Part shown: positions 17,276 to 26,406 of the stretch, in pieces | Numbering within the stretch: position 1 is the stretch's first letter | How the letters are laid out: each line of letters starts with the position of its first letter | Source of the DNA: G963665495 sp963665495 | Lineage (GTDB): Bacteria > Desulfobacterota > Desulfovibrionia > Desulfovibrionales > Desulfovibrionaceae | Reading direction: 5' to 3' | Length of the DNA: 64,000 nucleotides | Assembly (NCBI GenBank): GCA_963665495.1 | Contig: OY762289.1 | Span: 2,046,001-2,110,000, forward strand | Program-made: the position numbers and the translations under genes | Notes under the pieces: generated by a model | Databases searched by the model: none | Seen by the model: the letters and a program-made list of their open reading frames with translations, nothing else | What the model was told of the DNA's origin: nothing

Positions 17276-19471
17276 ATGACCGTTCCGAAAACGCTGCCGT
17301 CGTTATTATTCCTGCTTTGTGTTGCCTTAGCAGCAGCCTTACCTGCAAACGCAGACACCAGCTACACAAAAAGGTTAACAATCACAAACAATTGTGGCGA
17401 CGACGCCTGGATGTTCATCATTCCTCCTGTAGACGACGTCGGTTTTCCCCAATCGCAGTATTGGGCCTCGCAAAATGGGGCGACCACTGTTTATACTGCA
17501 GTCTGCTCGGATGACGACGATACGTGCAAGCAACAGAATACTCAGTACAAGCTTGTCATATCCGCGGGTGAAAGCCAGACCTTTTCCGTACCGGATGCCG
17601 GCTCGGCCTCATTCAAATCGTATTTCAAACTGGGGTGTACGGCAGGGACGAGTCCCTTTGAGGAATTCGGCAACTGCAAACTGGGAGCAGACTTCCCCAG
17701 TTCCCAGCTGGGAAGCGACCTGGCCGGTACGCACACCTGGTTCGAGGTCACCTGGGGCTGCAACGCGTCCGATTACAACACCTATTGCAGTTCTGATCCC
17801 GGATCTGCTAAATGCTTGGAGCATTGCGCAGAAAACCCAGTGAATAACCAGGCACTTGGAACTGAAGACAATTTCGACATCAGCGTTGTCGACGGTTACG
17901 GCATGCCCATGTCCGTTGTTGCCGAGGGCGACGGCCAGGATCAATGCAGCAACCAGAGCGGAACCACCGGCGTGAATTCCAAGGATCTGGGTTTTCTCGA
18001 CCTGGCCAGTTGTCCGGCGGAAACCTCGACAACGCTCGAGGTTCCAAGTGAAGGCGACGAAGCTAACATCTACAACTGGCTGAACGAACAAAAAAGCATC
18101 GATCTCTGGAGTACGTATCAATATACTGATGGAAACACATACACGCAAAACTGCGCCCATCCGCATAGCTGGTTCAGTTCAAACGTGTTGGGAACAAATA
18201 TCACCGACTCCAACCGCCCCATCACGCCGGCCGACGGCACCACCTGCACCTCCGCCAACTGGTACGGTTGCGCTGGTTCATGCCTCGACGACGATGGCCA
18301 GACAGTTACACCTTCCGCGGGTGCGGAACAATGTATGGATGGTCCGGGCGACGGCAGCAAAAATGTTGCAAAAACAAAGTATGTCCGACGCCTCAAAGCC
18401 ATGGGCATTACCGGCTACACCTGGCAGTACGACGATGCCACTGGCGACGCAAGCTGTCCGCAGGGACTGACGTACACTCTGACGCTTTGTCCGCTGAAAG
18501 CAGGCCAAACCCCCTACGATACGTCAACGCAAAAATGGACGTTTGTCAGCGACAGCAACAGCTGTACGCTGGCAGGAGATGACGCCACTGATACCTATGA
18601 CAATTATTGGGAATGTATCAGCAGCAATGCAAAATATAGTGTCGCCAAACATACAGGCGTGAGCTATTGCGTACCGGATGCCGGAGGGGATTACGACAAT
18701 TACCTGGCCTGCGCGAATACACTTGATGACGTCCCTGATCAACAGGAAGATATTGTCTGGAGAAATACCACTTCCGGCAAAAACGCTGTCTGGCAGATGA
18801 AAGGAGAGACTTACAAATCATACAATCTGATGGATGACGTACCGCTTGGTTGGAACATCGTCGGCATGTATGATTTCAATGAGGATGGATATTCCGATAT
18901 TTTCTGGCATAATGATAGTTCCGGTGCAAACGCCATCTGGTATATGCGCCGTACGGAACGTCAAAGCTGGGTCTTGATTGACAAGACAGATAACGCTTGG
19001 CTTCCCAAAGGCATTGGAGACTTTAACAAAAACGGTACCCCAGACATCGTCTGGAGAAACTCGGAGAACGGCAACGACTACGTTTGGTATATGGAAGATG
19101 CCACCTTTAAAGGCGATGCCGAGCTGCCCCAGCGTGACCTGCCCTGGGAACTGTCCGGAGTGGCTGACTTCGACAACGACAACTACCCTGATCTGTTGTG
19201 GCATAATCCGGATAGCGGTGAAAACGACATCTGGCTGATGAAAAAAACAAAGCTCAAAGAAACGGTCAGCCTCCCTACAACCACTACGGAATGGGAACTT
19301 GTCGGGACCATGGACATCAACAACCGTGGACAGATGGACATCCTCTGGCGCCGCCCGGATATCGGCAAAACAGCCATCTGGCGGATGAAGGGAACTTCTC
19401 TTGCCAGCTACGGTTTTCTGGACTCCGCGCCTTCCAACTGGGAAATTCAGGGAACAGGCGTCGTTTACTAA
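17276..19471 (+). CDS. Secreted thaumatin-like protein with C-terminal FG-GAP/VCBS-like repeats
   Basis: 731 residues starting at the ATG six bases after GGAG (an ATG 12 bases upstream is possible). A signal peptide ends near ANA (about residue 27). Residues about 30-430 match the thaumatin layout: N-terminal RLTITNNCGDDAWMF, cysteine-rich loops, the acidic-cleft segment DNFDISVVDGYGMPM and a late YTWQYDDATGDASC. The last about 240 residues hold five units of about 47 residues with the pattern DFNxDGxxDIxWxNxxSGxxxxWxM, a beta-propeller type repeat with Asp-rich calcium loops. It should be extracellular or periplasmic. Thaumatin-like domains bind or cleave beta-glucans in eukaryotes; a bacterial role is not established. 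Confidence 0.78.
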   Translation: MTVPKTLPSLLFLLCVALAAALPANADTSYTKRLTITNNCGDDAWMFIIPPVDDVGFPQSQYWASQNGATTVYTAVCSDDDDTCKQQNTQYKLVISAGESQTFSVPDAGSASFKSYFKLGCTAGTSPFEEFGNCKLGADFPSSQLGSDLAGTHTWFEVTWGCNASDYNTYCSSDPGSAKCLEHCAENPVNNQALGTEDNFDISVVDGYGMPMSVVAEGDGQDQCSNQSGTTGVNSKDLGFLDLASCPAETSTTLEVPSEGDEANIYNWLNEQKSIDLWSTYQYTDGNTYTQNCAHPHSWFSSNVLGTNITDSNRPITPADGTTCTSANWYGCAGSCLDDDGQTVTPSAGAEQCMDGPGDGSKNVAKTKYVRRLKAMGITGYTWQYDDATGDASCPQGLTYTLTLCPLKAGQTPYDTSTQKWTFVSDSNSCTLAGDDATDTYDNYWECISSNAKYSVAKHTGVSYCVPDAGGDYDNYLACANTLDDVPDQQEDIVWRNTTSGKNAVWQMKGETYKSYNLMDDVPLGWNIVGMYDFNEDGYSDIFWHNDSSGANAIWYMRRTERQSWVLIDKTDNAWLPKGIGDFNKNGTPDIVWRNSENGNDYVWYMEDATFKGDAELPQRDLPWELSGVADFDNDNYPDLLWHNPDSGENDIWLMKKTKLKETVSLPTTTTEWELVGTMDINNRGQMDILWRRPDIGKTAIWRMKGTSLASYGFLDSAPSNWEIQGTGVVY

Positions 19472-19491
19472 TATCCCTCACCTGAAACAAT

Positions 19492-19528
19492 AAAAGCCGG
19501 GCAGATGCTGATCTGTCCGGCTTTTTTC
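19492..19528. terminator. Bidirectional intrinsic terminator
   Basis: AGCCGGGCAGAT and ATCTGTCCGGCT (one G-T pair) close a four-base loop, with A's before and a T run after. It ends the thaumatin-like gene rightward and the TAXI/DUF2491/pspA/lysE operon leftward. Confidence 0.88.
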
Positions 19529-19546
19529 TTTTAACAAGCAAAAAAA

Positions 19547-20185
19547 TCAGCGTTCGATAAACGCCAGGCGTATGCCCAACCCAACCAGAACCGCGCCCAG
19601 AGTCCGGTCCAGCCAGAGGCCGAGCCTGCGGCTTGATCTGAGCCTGGTGGTCAGACGATCGCTGAGCATGATCAGAGGCGGTTCGATGAATGCCGCGACA
19701 ACTATGATCAACGTGCCGTGCAGCATTAACTGGCTCCAGACGGGCCCTGCCCCCTGCACCACGAATTGTGGCAAGAACGCCAGAAAAAAGGTCGCCACCT
19801 TGGGGTTCAGCAAGTCTATCAACACGCCCTGCCGGAACACCCCCCAGCCGTTGCCGCCTTTAGCCTGACCGTCTTCAGGCAAAAAGGAGTCTCCATGAGA
19901 ACGCAACGCCTGTACGCCGAGCCAGAGCAGATAAAGCACACCTATCCATTTGATGACGGAAAAGGCCACTGCAGAGGCTGCAATGATTGCGGAAAGGCCC
20001 AGAGCTGCGAGCAGTACGTGCCCCATAGCGCCGCCCCAGATTCCAAACATGGCCGCCAGGCCCATGCGTTTGCCGCCTTTGACCGTGTGGGTCAAAATAA
20101 ACGCCATATCAGGTCCGGGTGCAAGATTGAGCAGCACGGCGGCTGCTAAAAACGATGTCCAATGCGCGATACTGTAATCAAACAT
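19547..20185 (-). CDS. LysE/RhtB family exporter
   Basis: 212 residues with about six membrane segments. The family signature is NLAPGPDMAFILTHTVKGGKRMGLAAMFGIWGG near the N-terminus, followed by KWIGVLYLLWLGVQALRS. These proteins export amino acids or related small molecules at the inner membrane; the substrate is not predictable. The ATG lies one base after the pspA stop, with GAGGA inside the pspA end as ribosome site, so translation is coupled. Linkage to an envelope-stress operon is notable. Confidence 0.92.
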   Translation of the reverse strand: MFDYSIAHWTSFLAAAVLLNLAPGPDMAFILTHTVKGGKRMGLAAMFGIWGGAMGHVLLAALGLSAIIAASAVAFSVIKWIGVLYLLWLGVQALRSHGDSFLPEDGQAKGGNGWGVFRQGVLIDLLNPKVATFFLAFLPQFVVQGAGPVWSQLMLHGTLIIVVAAFIEPPLIMLSDRLTTRLRSSRRLGLWLDRTLGAVLVGLGIRLAFIER

Positions 20186-20186
20186 G

Positions 20187-20957
20187 CTATTTCCTCTTCA
20201 AGGCTGCCAGACGATCCGCAATAGTGTCCGGTTTGGCTTCGCCGCCGCCGGCTTCCCGCATGGCTTCGGCTATCAAGGGGTCTTCTCCGCCCTCTTTCTC
20301 CGAAGAGAGCAGCTTCGCTTTCATTTTCGCGGCATCGGCACGTACATTGGCCTGGTCCGCACTTTTCTGCATGGCCGACAATGCGCTCCCAAGCTGGTCT
20401 GTTTCCGTACGCAGCCCGGCAAGTCTGGCGCTGCGTTCAGCCTGTTCATTGGCGCGCTCTTCCCGAACTTTGGCCATTTGCATATCTTTTTTGGCCTTCT
20501 CCAAGGTCTGACGCGCTGTTTTCAGTTTTTGCGCGGCGGCTTTGGCGATCTCCTCCAGTTCGTTCATGAAATCCTTGGCCTCCACGGCCTCACGAATCTC
20601 ACGTTCGATATCGGGCTGCATTTCCTCAAGCTCGGCAACCAGAGAACCAAGGGCGCTTTCAATTTTGGCGGCAGCATCGTCCGCCGCAACGGCGAGCTTT
20701 CCCTGCAGCAATTCAGCAGCCTTCATTCGTTGCTCATACAATGCCTGGATGGCATCCGCTTCGCCTTGTTCCTTTTCATAACTGGCACGCGCATCCGCAA
20801 CCTGGCGGGTCAGCTTGTCCAGATTGTCTTCCATCTGTTTGATTTCCGCGGCGGAGGCCGTTTCCGGATCCCAGGCAGCCAGGGCCTGAACAATGTTCCG
20901 ACCGGTTTCCTTGACCTTTTCGCCTCCGAAATTTTTCACAAAACTAAAAAAACCCAT
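20187..20957 (-). CDS. PspA/IM30 family membrane-stress protein
   Basis: 256 residues beginning MGFFSFVKNFGGEK, fixed by AGGAG seven bases upstream. The whole chain is charged coiled coil, as expected for PspA/Vipp1-type proteins that polymerise on damaged inner membrane; the N-terminal helix is amphipathic. Its neighbour is a DUF2491 gene, the same pairing as yjfJ-yjfK in E. coli, so this is more likely the YjfJ-type branch than classical PspA. No pspF or pspBC is nearby. Confidence 0.88.
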   Translation of the reverse strand: MGFFSFVKNFGGEKVKETGRNIVQALAAWDPETASAAEIKQMEDNLDKLTRQVADARASYEKEQGEADAIQALYEQRMKAAELLQGKLAVAADDAAAKIESALGSLVAELEEMQPDIEREIREAVEAKDFMNELEEIAKAAAQKLKTARQTLEKAKKDMQMAKVREERANEQAERSARLAGLRTETDQLGSALSAMQKSADQANVRADAAKMKAKLLSSEKEGGEDPLIAEAMREAGGGEAKPDTIADRLAALKRK

Positions 20958-21012
20958 AGAGTTCTCCTGTTGAAGTAAGGCTGACAAGCAGCCAGGCTTG
21001 CAGAAAACAGAC

Positions 21013-21726
21013 TCAGTAGACCAATGTAATACCCATTGGATTAAAATCAATCCCCACTAATATATGCACACAGGCTCCATCGGCATGTTCTTCTGCCGAA
21101 AGCAGCGTATACTCCGCCAGATCGTCCGTTTCGTTGACCCAGCGCCCGTAAAGCATGGCAGCATGTTTCACCGTCGTACGGACTTCAGCATGACTATCCA
21201 AAAAAACGTTTTCTTCAAATTCCACAGGGGGCTCGTAAGGCTTCTCCCCATCTCCCCAGGCACGGTCATAAGCAGTGCCGTCCCTGGTTTCAAAACGGGA
21301 CAAGCCAATGGATCCGTCGCTTGGATTGAGCCAGAAATCCCATTCATCGGCGTCCTGCGGATACACGGTATCCAGCGAGCAGAACAGCCGGGTTTCTTCG
21401 AGATGTCCGTGCTCATCCGTAACCAGTTCGAGCAAGGACTGCCCTTCTGATTCTGATTCAAGATATAAGCGATGCGCCACAGGCCCTGAAAGCTCAATGC
21501 GGCCATAGGCCCGGACCAGCTGCTCCCTGCCTGGAAATCCGAATTTAAGCTCCCCGCCATGGAGCAGAAATGCCGTTTCGTCCAAGGTAATTTTAGCGCC
21601 GAGATGCAACCCGAGCGGAAGGTCACGGTCAACCGCATCCTTTTTTTTACCGCCGGTGAACAATCCCTTGAGGTCACCGGCTTTTTTGGCCGCCACGGCC
21701 TTAAATATCCGCCATTCTCCGGACAT
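21013..21726 (-). CDS. yjfK: DUF2491 (YjfK-like) protein
   Basis: 237 residues, no signal peptide. It shows DLPLGLHLGAKITLDETAFLL near the N-terminus and a beta-rich body ending in DEWDFWLNPSDGSIGLSRF and YDRAWG, as in DUF2491/YjfK proteins. The function is unknown; the family travels with PspA-like YjfJ. It starts ten bases after the upstream TAXI-fusion stop and is followed 55 bases later by the pspA-like gene, giving a four-gene leftward operon. Confidence 0.8.
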   Translation of the reverse strand: MSGEWRIFKAVAAKKAGDLKGLFTGGKKKDAVDRDLPLGLHLGAKITLDETAFLLHGGELKFGFPGREQLVRAYGRIELSGPVAHRLYLESESEGQSLLELVTDEHGHLEETRLFCSLDTVYPQDADEWDFWLNPSDGSIGLSRFETRDGTAYDRAWGDGEKPYEPPVEFEENVFLDSHAEVRTTVKHAAMLYGRWVNETDDLAEYTLLSAEEHADGACVHILVGIDFNPMGITLVY

Positions 21727-21736
21727 GATGCTTCCT

Positions 21737-23416
21737 TTATTCGAGTCCGCTGACTCGTTTGGCCACTTCGGGCTGGGCTTCCATCACGGCGAAAGTGAGA
21801 TCGTCCATGGCTTCAGCACCGTATTTTTCCACCCATTCCGTACGTACGACAAAAACGGCATCCACAGCCAGGGTTTCAATGTCGTGTCCGAAGATAAAGC
21901 CCTTCTGCAGGGCGGGATACACTTTGGAAGGAATATCCGTAAAGGTGTATATCCTGTTGCCGTGGCTGTCCCGGGCGTCGTTGAAATCCCAGTCATCCAC
22001 GGCCACCAGCCGCAGGTCGCCGTTTTCTTCCGCAAGTTGTTCCGCCGTACGCAACAAGCCGCTGTTCAGACCGGAAACATACATCATTACCGCGTTGGGA
22101 TCCCGTTGCACTATCTCCAGTGCTTCTTCATACGGAGCGTATTTTGTGGGAATCTTACGATAATGCTCGTCTTCCAGACAAAAACCCTCCCAGGACATGC
22201 CTACGCCCGATCCTTTGGGACCGATATAGAGCGTATTGGTATCCGGATCGAGATCTTTGACCGATTTTATTCCCGAATCCCGATTGGCGATCATCTGGAT
22301 GGCTTCTTTGTACAGCGGCGTCTGCTCGGAAACAACAGAAGCCCCCTGGTTAAGACGGCTGAAGACTTCGAAAGCGTCGGATTGAACCAGAGCCGCATCC
22401 ACTTTGCCTTCCAGCAGCAGACGCAGATTTTCCATGGATCCCGCCGTGGTCTGCAGGGTCACATCCAGGTCCTTGGCCGCTTTTTTTAGCAAGGTGCCGA
22501 AATAATGATAATTGCCTGTAGGCGAAGCCGTGGCCATACGCAACGGCACCCGTTCGGCATCCTTTTGCGCCAGCACGTCTCCGGCCAGGGCTACTTCAGC
22601 CGGTACTCCGGGCGGCAGATATCCGGGATCACGCGGTCCGCTCATATCCGCGGTCTTGGCGTCCAGAGCTTCGAGCTTGGCCTTGAGTTCGGTATTATCC
22701 TGGGCAAGCTTGTCCGCTTCCGAGCGCCATTCCTGATATCCGGGATCATCGCCATGGTCATAGGCCGCACGCGCATATCCTGGCCTTGTAACGTTGTCCA
22801 GAATCATCCACCAGAATAACGCATCCCACATGCCGAAACGCGGAAAGCCGCCGTATGCGTACGTCGGCGCGCCCCAGCCCATGCCCCGATAATAGGAATC
22901 CCGCCGTCCGTAATGCGTATTGTAATCAAATCGTCCGTAGGTCTTGGCTTTAGTAAAGACAGGACTGTTTTTGTATTTTGAAGCAGGAGGCGGAGGCGGC
23001 GGGGTCTTGCCGAATTTAGCGTTCTCCGCTTTATAGGCGTTCAAGGATTGTCCGGACTTTTGCTTACGCAACTCCTTGGCCTGGTTGCTGGAATATCGCG
23101 ATGGCTTACTGAAGCCTGCCCCAGTTTGCGCGGGCTTGCTGTAGCCCTGAGATTGTCTGGCCTGGCTGCTTTGCTGGGGTGATTTAGATACGCCGGGTTT
23201 TGAATATCCAGATGATTGCTTGCTCTTGCCGAACCAGCCCCCGCCGTTACGAGTGCCCCAGACCGAACGGCTGGGCGATGATCTACGGAAAAAAGATCCT
23301 GAAGAGCGAAAACCTCTCAACCTGGCATCGGCCGTATCCACGTGCAAAAACAGATCGTTTCCGATCAGACATACGGCCAGGCAGGCCACCATTACCAGCA
23401 TGAAACGCGAGCGCAT
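21737..23416 (-). CDS. Exported low-complexity region fused to a TAXI-type TRAP solute receptor
   Basis: 559 residues. A signal-like hydrophobic segment (about 5-21) is followed by a Ser/Gln/Gly-rich tract with GYSKP/GFSKP repeats (about 36-110), a proline run (about 139-144), an aromatic segment FGMWDALFWWMILDN (about 194-208) and a short coiled coil (about 228-255). Residues from about 290 form a TAXI receptor: MATASPTGNYHYFGTLLKKA, QTTAGSMENLRLLLEGKVDAALVQSD and YIGPKGSGVG. TAXI receptors normally feed a TRAP permease; none is adjacent. AGGAG precedes the ATG. It heads the DUF2491/pspA/lysE operon, so it may sense rather than transport. Confidence 0.78.
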   Translation of the reverse strand: MRSRFMLVMVACLAVCLIGNDLFLHVDTADARLRGFRSSGSFFRRSSPSRSVWGTRNGGGWFGKSKQSSGYSKPGVSKSPQQSSQARQSQGYSKPAQTGAGFSKPSRYSSNQAKELRKQKSGQSLNAYKAENAKFGKTPPPPPPASKYKNSPVFTKAKTYGRFDYNTHYGRRDSYYRGMGWGAPTYAYGGFPRFGMWDALFWWMILDNVTRPGYARAAYDHGDDPGYQEWRSEADKLAQDNTELKAKLEALDAKTADMSGPRDPGYLPPGVPAEVALAGDVLAQKDAERVPLRMATASPTGNYHYFGTLLKKAAKDLDVTLQTTAGSMENLRLLLEGKVDAALVQSDAFEVFSRLNQGASVVSEQTPLYKEAIQMIANRDSGIKSVKDLDPDTNTLYIGPKGSGVGMSWEGFCLEDEHYRKIPTKYAPYEEALEIVQRDPNAVMMYVSGLNSGLLRTAEQLAEENGDLRLVAVDDWDFNDARDSHGNRIYTFTDIPSKVYPALQKGFIFGHDIETLAVDAVFVVRTEWVEKYGAEAMDDLTFAVMEAQPEVAKRVSGLE

Positions 23417-23515
23417 GAATTCTCCTCAGTTGGATTAGCATCTGGCCAGACACGGCCATACGCGCGGATGAACTACCTGTTTGCATAAAAGAATGAAAAA
23501 GGTAATGCAAGGCAT

Positions 23516-23544
23516 GAAAAAAGCGCCTTTCCAGGAAAGACGCT
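23516..23544 (-). terminator. Intrinsic terminator of the second chemotaxis receptor
   Basis: Read leftward, AGCGTCTTTCC pairs with GGAAAGGCGCT (one mismatch), then a run of T's. It lies 59 bases after the receptor stop. Confidence 0.75.
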
Positions 23545-23602
23545 AGTCGGCTGCCTTTAAAAAAGATGAGAAAAAAACATGCGACAAGCGGAATACCAGC
23601 AG

Positions 23603-25324
23603 TTATCCGCTACAGCTTGCCATTCCCTGGCTAAGAGTTCGCATGCGTTCTATCATGGACTGCAATTCAAGAGAAAGCTTGTGCAGACTCTCCGTATCCT
23701 GCTGGCAATTCTTTACAAATGAAGCTGACTTTTCCGCCATTTGATTAATTTCACGGGTCGAATCACTTATGGTTTCTGTTGTTTCGGACTGCTCCTCAGC
23801 TGCAGTGGCAATGGCCCGCACCCGATCTGCCGTACTTTCAGCCATCCGGACGATGGATTCAAGAGCCTGCCCGGATTTGTGGGTAAGTTCCGTACTGCTC
23901 TCCACGGCGAGCACAGATGCTTCAGTGTTTTCCAGGCTTTTTTGTGAGCTGGTCTGAATTTCAAAAACCACCTCGGCCACTTCTTTTGTGGCGATGACGG
24001 TTTTTTCCGCAAGTTTACGAACCTCGTCAGCCACCACGGCAAATCCGCGCCCCGCATCTCCCGCACGGGCTGCCTCAATGGCGGCATTAAGCGCCAGCAG
24101 ATTGGTCTGATCGGCAATATCATTGATCACGGATAAAATTTTACCAATATCCACTGCATGCTGCTGCAATTCGTTCATGTCGGCATGCAGGCTTTTGGCT
24201 TTTGATTGCACATCGGCAATCGCCTCTACCACCGCTGTCACCACGTTGGAACCTTCACGGGCGAATTTCTGCGTATCGTCCGCGTTTGCTGCGGCATCAC
24301 CCGCGTTGGCGGCCACATCCATGACCGTTGTGTTCATTTCGCGCATGGCGTTGGAAAGTTCATAGGAGCGTTCTTTCTGCCTAGCCGCCATATTCAGGGA
24401 ATCGCCGACCTGCGTATTGAGCCTTTCCACAGTCTGGTTCAACCGCGCGGTAATGTCCGAAACGGTTCGGGCTATACCACAGATTTCATCCGCTAGAGTT
24501 TCAACCTGCTGTTTCTGACGCTGTGCTTCGGCTTTTTCCTTCTCAGCGTTTTCCGCCTCTCCTTTGGCGTTCAACCGCTCTGTTTCCGCCATTGCCAGCG
24601 CGTCTTCCACCGTGGCAAGAAGCTTGTTGATTCCCTCGCTCAGACCGTCCATTTCAAAAGGCAGTTTTCCCAAACGCAGGGCGTAGTTGCCTTTACGCAC
24701 CTGTCTGAAAAACTCCAAAACCACCCGTAAGGGTTTGATCACCCAACGTCCCAGAACAATGCCTACGATAAACAAGGTCGCCAGCAGCATACATGCTCCA
24801 CGAGCCAGCGATACGAAAACATCTTTACGTACGGTCGCCAGTTCTGTCGTAATATCCCGAGGAATGGCGACCACACCGATAACTCTACCTTGCATATCGG
24901 TAAGTTGCGTATAAAGGGTCATCAGTTCTTTCTTGTTTTTGCTGACTCTTCGAAACAATGGACCGGAAGAAGACATGACCTTGCGAAGCCATGGGAACAT
25001 TTTTTGCGGGATACTCAGTTGATGCGTCTTTGCCGCATAAGCAAAGCCTTCTCCTTGCGGGACAACAATGGAGATATTGAATCCATATCGCTTCTTATAG
25101 GGAGTTAAATCTGCATCAGTTAAAGAAATGCCGTTTGCAGTTTTTTTTTGCTCAAGTAATGGAACAACAAGATGATACTGAAATTCAGCCAATTTTTTTG
25201 AATTTTCGGCCAGCGTATCCCGCATGGTCCGGTAACCGAAATAGGATTCCGCCAAGAGCATAATAACAACGACAGCCCCGATAAATACCATCAAACGACC
25301 GCGCAACGAGGATAAAACCGACAT
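23603..25324 (-). CDS. Methyl-accepting chemotaxis protein
   Basis: 573 residues. Two membrane segments (about 12-32 and 176-196) bracket a periplasmic sensor of about 145 residues that looks like a single Cache domain (LTDMQGRVIGVVAIPRDIT near its end). A HAMP domain follows (WVIKPLRVVLEFFRQVRKGNYALRL), then a coiled coil and the signalling hairpin INDIADQTNLLALNAAIEAA at about residues 398-417. GAGGAGG precedes the ATG. There is no adjacent che gene and no C-terminal CheR tether pentapeptide. Ligand unknown. Confidence 0.93.
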   Translation of the reverse strand: MSVLSSLRGRLMVFIGAVVVIMLLAESYFGYRTMRDTLAENSKKLAEFQYHLVVPLLEQKKTANGISLTDADLTPYKKRYGFNISIVVPQGEGFAYAAKTHQLSIPQKMFPWLRKVMSSSGPLFRRVSKNKKELMTLYTQLTDMQGRVIGVVAIPRDITTELATVRKDVFVSLARGACMLLATLFIVGIVLGRWVIKPLRVVLEFFRQVRKGNYALRLGKLPFEMDGLSEGINKLLATVEDALAMAETERLNAKGEAENAEKEKAEAQRQKQQVETLADEICGIARTVSDITARLNQTVERLNTQVGDSLNMAARQKERSYELSNAMREMNTTVMDVAANAGDAAANADDTQKFAREGSNVVTAVVEAIADVQSKAKSLHADMNELQQHAVDIGKILSVINDIADQTNLLALNAAIEAARAGDAGRGFAVVADEVRKLAEKTVIATKEVAEVVFEIQTSSQKSLENTEASVLAVESSTELTHKSGQALESIVRMAESTADRVRAIATAAEEQSETTETISDSTREINQMAEKSASFVKNCQQDTESLHKLSLELQSMIERMRTLSQGMASCSG

Positions 25325-25732
25325 ACAACCTCCTCGGCAAAACTACTGAAAATGGTTTGGAATAGTAGATTCTACCCCAAATCCTCTTTTGAAGACAACT
25401 TTAATGGCAAAAACATTCTGCGCTTTTCAGGGAGTTGGCGGTGTCTTAAAACACACTGAAAAATATGATAAAACTCATGTAACTTCGGCTCGATCAACAT
25501 ATATCACCTTGTTTTTACTGACTATAAAGTTCTAGGCAAACTGCTCTTTTACTGTAACAGCACCTACAACTCTGCCGATATTTCAAACAAAATACGCTAA
25601 TTCAAAATCGTATGAATTCGTATCCACTTGACATCATTATCAAACATACCGGCACAGATATTGCTAAAATTTTAAACAGTTTTAAGCATCACTTAATTTA
25701 TTGTAACCCTATAACTCTTGATGGAGGATGCC
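25325..25732. other. AT-rich spacer upstream of the small secreted protein
   Basis: 408 bases, clearly richer in A/T than neighbouring genes. It contains a TTGACA at about 25628-25633 but no well-spaced -10 partner. No ORF or structured element was recognised. Confidence 0.45.
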
Positions 25733-26146
25733 ATGAAACATTTATCATTTGTTATGCTTTGCTGCTTTATTATGTCGCTGTGGGGAGGAATCAGTAATGC
25801 AGAAACAGTATGTAAAAAATCGGAAAATAATCCTGATGAACTTGTTTGCACAATGTCCAGAGGCAACAATCCGAGGTGTAAGGTTCTTATAACCTCGAGC
25901 AATTCCATGGGTAAGCTGAAGAAAAATATTGAGTTGGGGAGAAAATATGATATCAAAGCTTCACTTACAGAGTTTAAAATGTTCTCTGCTGGTCAATCAG
26001 GAGATTTAAAAAAGGTTACTTTGACCAATAAGTGCGAAAAGATTTATCTTAACTACGTTTTTTATGTGAATGGCAATAATGTAGGGAGTTTAGAATCTAT
26101 ACCACCAGGGGAATCAGGAAGTTTGACAGTCCAGAATTATCCATAA
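25733..26146 (+). CDS. Small secreted protein of unknown function
   Basis: 137 residues; GGAGG lies five bases before the ATG. A signal peptide (LSFVMLCCFIMSLWGG...NA) ends near residue 24. The mature chain has four cysteines (VCKKSE, VCTMSRG, RCKVL, KCEKI) that could form two disulfides, and a C-terminal beta-rich stretch YVFYVNGNNVGSLESIPPGESG like a small immunoglobulin-type or adhesin fold. I do not recognise a family. Base composition is AT-rich compared with flanking genes, which hints at acquisition. It faces the convergent thioredoxin/permease unit. Confidence 0.7.
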   Translation: MKHLSFVMLCCFIMSLWGGISNAETVCKKSENNPDELVCTMSRGNNPRCKVLITSSNSMGKLKKNIELGRKYDIKASLTEFKMFSAGQSGDLKKVTLTNKCEKIYLNYVFYVNGNNVGSLESIPPGESGSLTVQNYP

Positions 26147-26257
26147 CAATGAAGAATAAACGGAACATGACTTTTATTTCTGGCTAACTCTTGTTCCAGA
26201 TCTACCACTAATACGTACACGACTACTAGCACAACATACGCAACGGAGTCTGAATCT

Positions 26258-26263
26258 TATAAT
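26258..26263 (+). promoter_or_regulatory. Perfect TATAAT box upstream of the structured element
   Basis: TATAAT stands 112 bases after the preceding gene and 17 bases before the first stem of the structured element. No good -35 hexamer is present at 16-18 bases, so the promoter call is tentative. Confidence 0.35.
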
Positions 26264-26269
26264 GGACAT

Positions 26270-26402
26270 AAGCGAAACAAAAGATAGCCGATCTTCTCCG
26301 CGTACAAGTGCCCGGAATTCTCCGGGCACTTATCCATACGGGATAATTTTCTGTTGTAAGGGAACAGACCGCCGCAACAGGCTATCTTCAACAGATTTTT
26401 TT
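26270..26402 (+). ncRNA. Candidate structured small RNA
   Basis: The stretch holds nested perfect stems: AAGATAGCC (26281-26289) with GGCTATCTT (26380-26388) as closing helix; inside it AAGTGCCCGG with CCGGGCACTT (26306-26315/26322-26331, six-base loop), TATCC with GGATA (26331-26335/26341-26345), and CTGTTG with CAACAG (26351-26356/26375-26380). A second CAACAG (26389-26394) directly before seven T's can compete for the same CTGTTG. A perfect TATAAT lies just upstream. It overlaps no gene and matches no riboswitch or RNA family I know. It could instead be a leftward 3' UTR of the thioredoxin gene. Confidence 0.42.
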
Positions 26403-26406
26403 GTTC

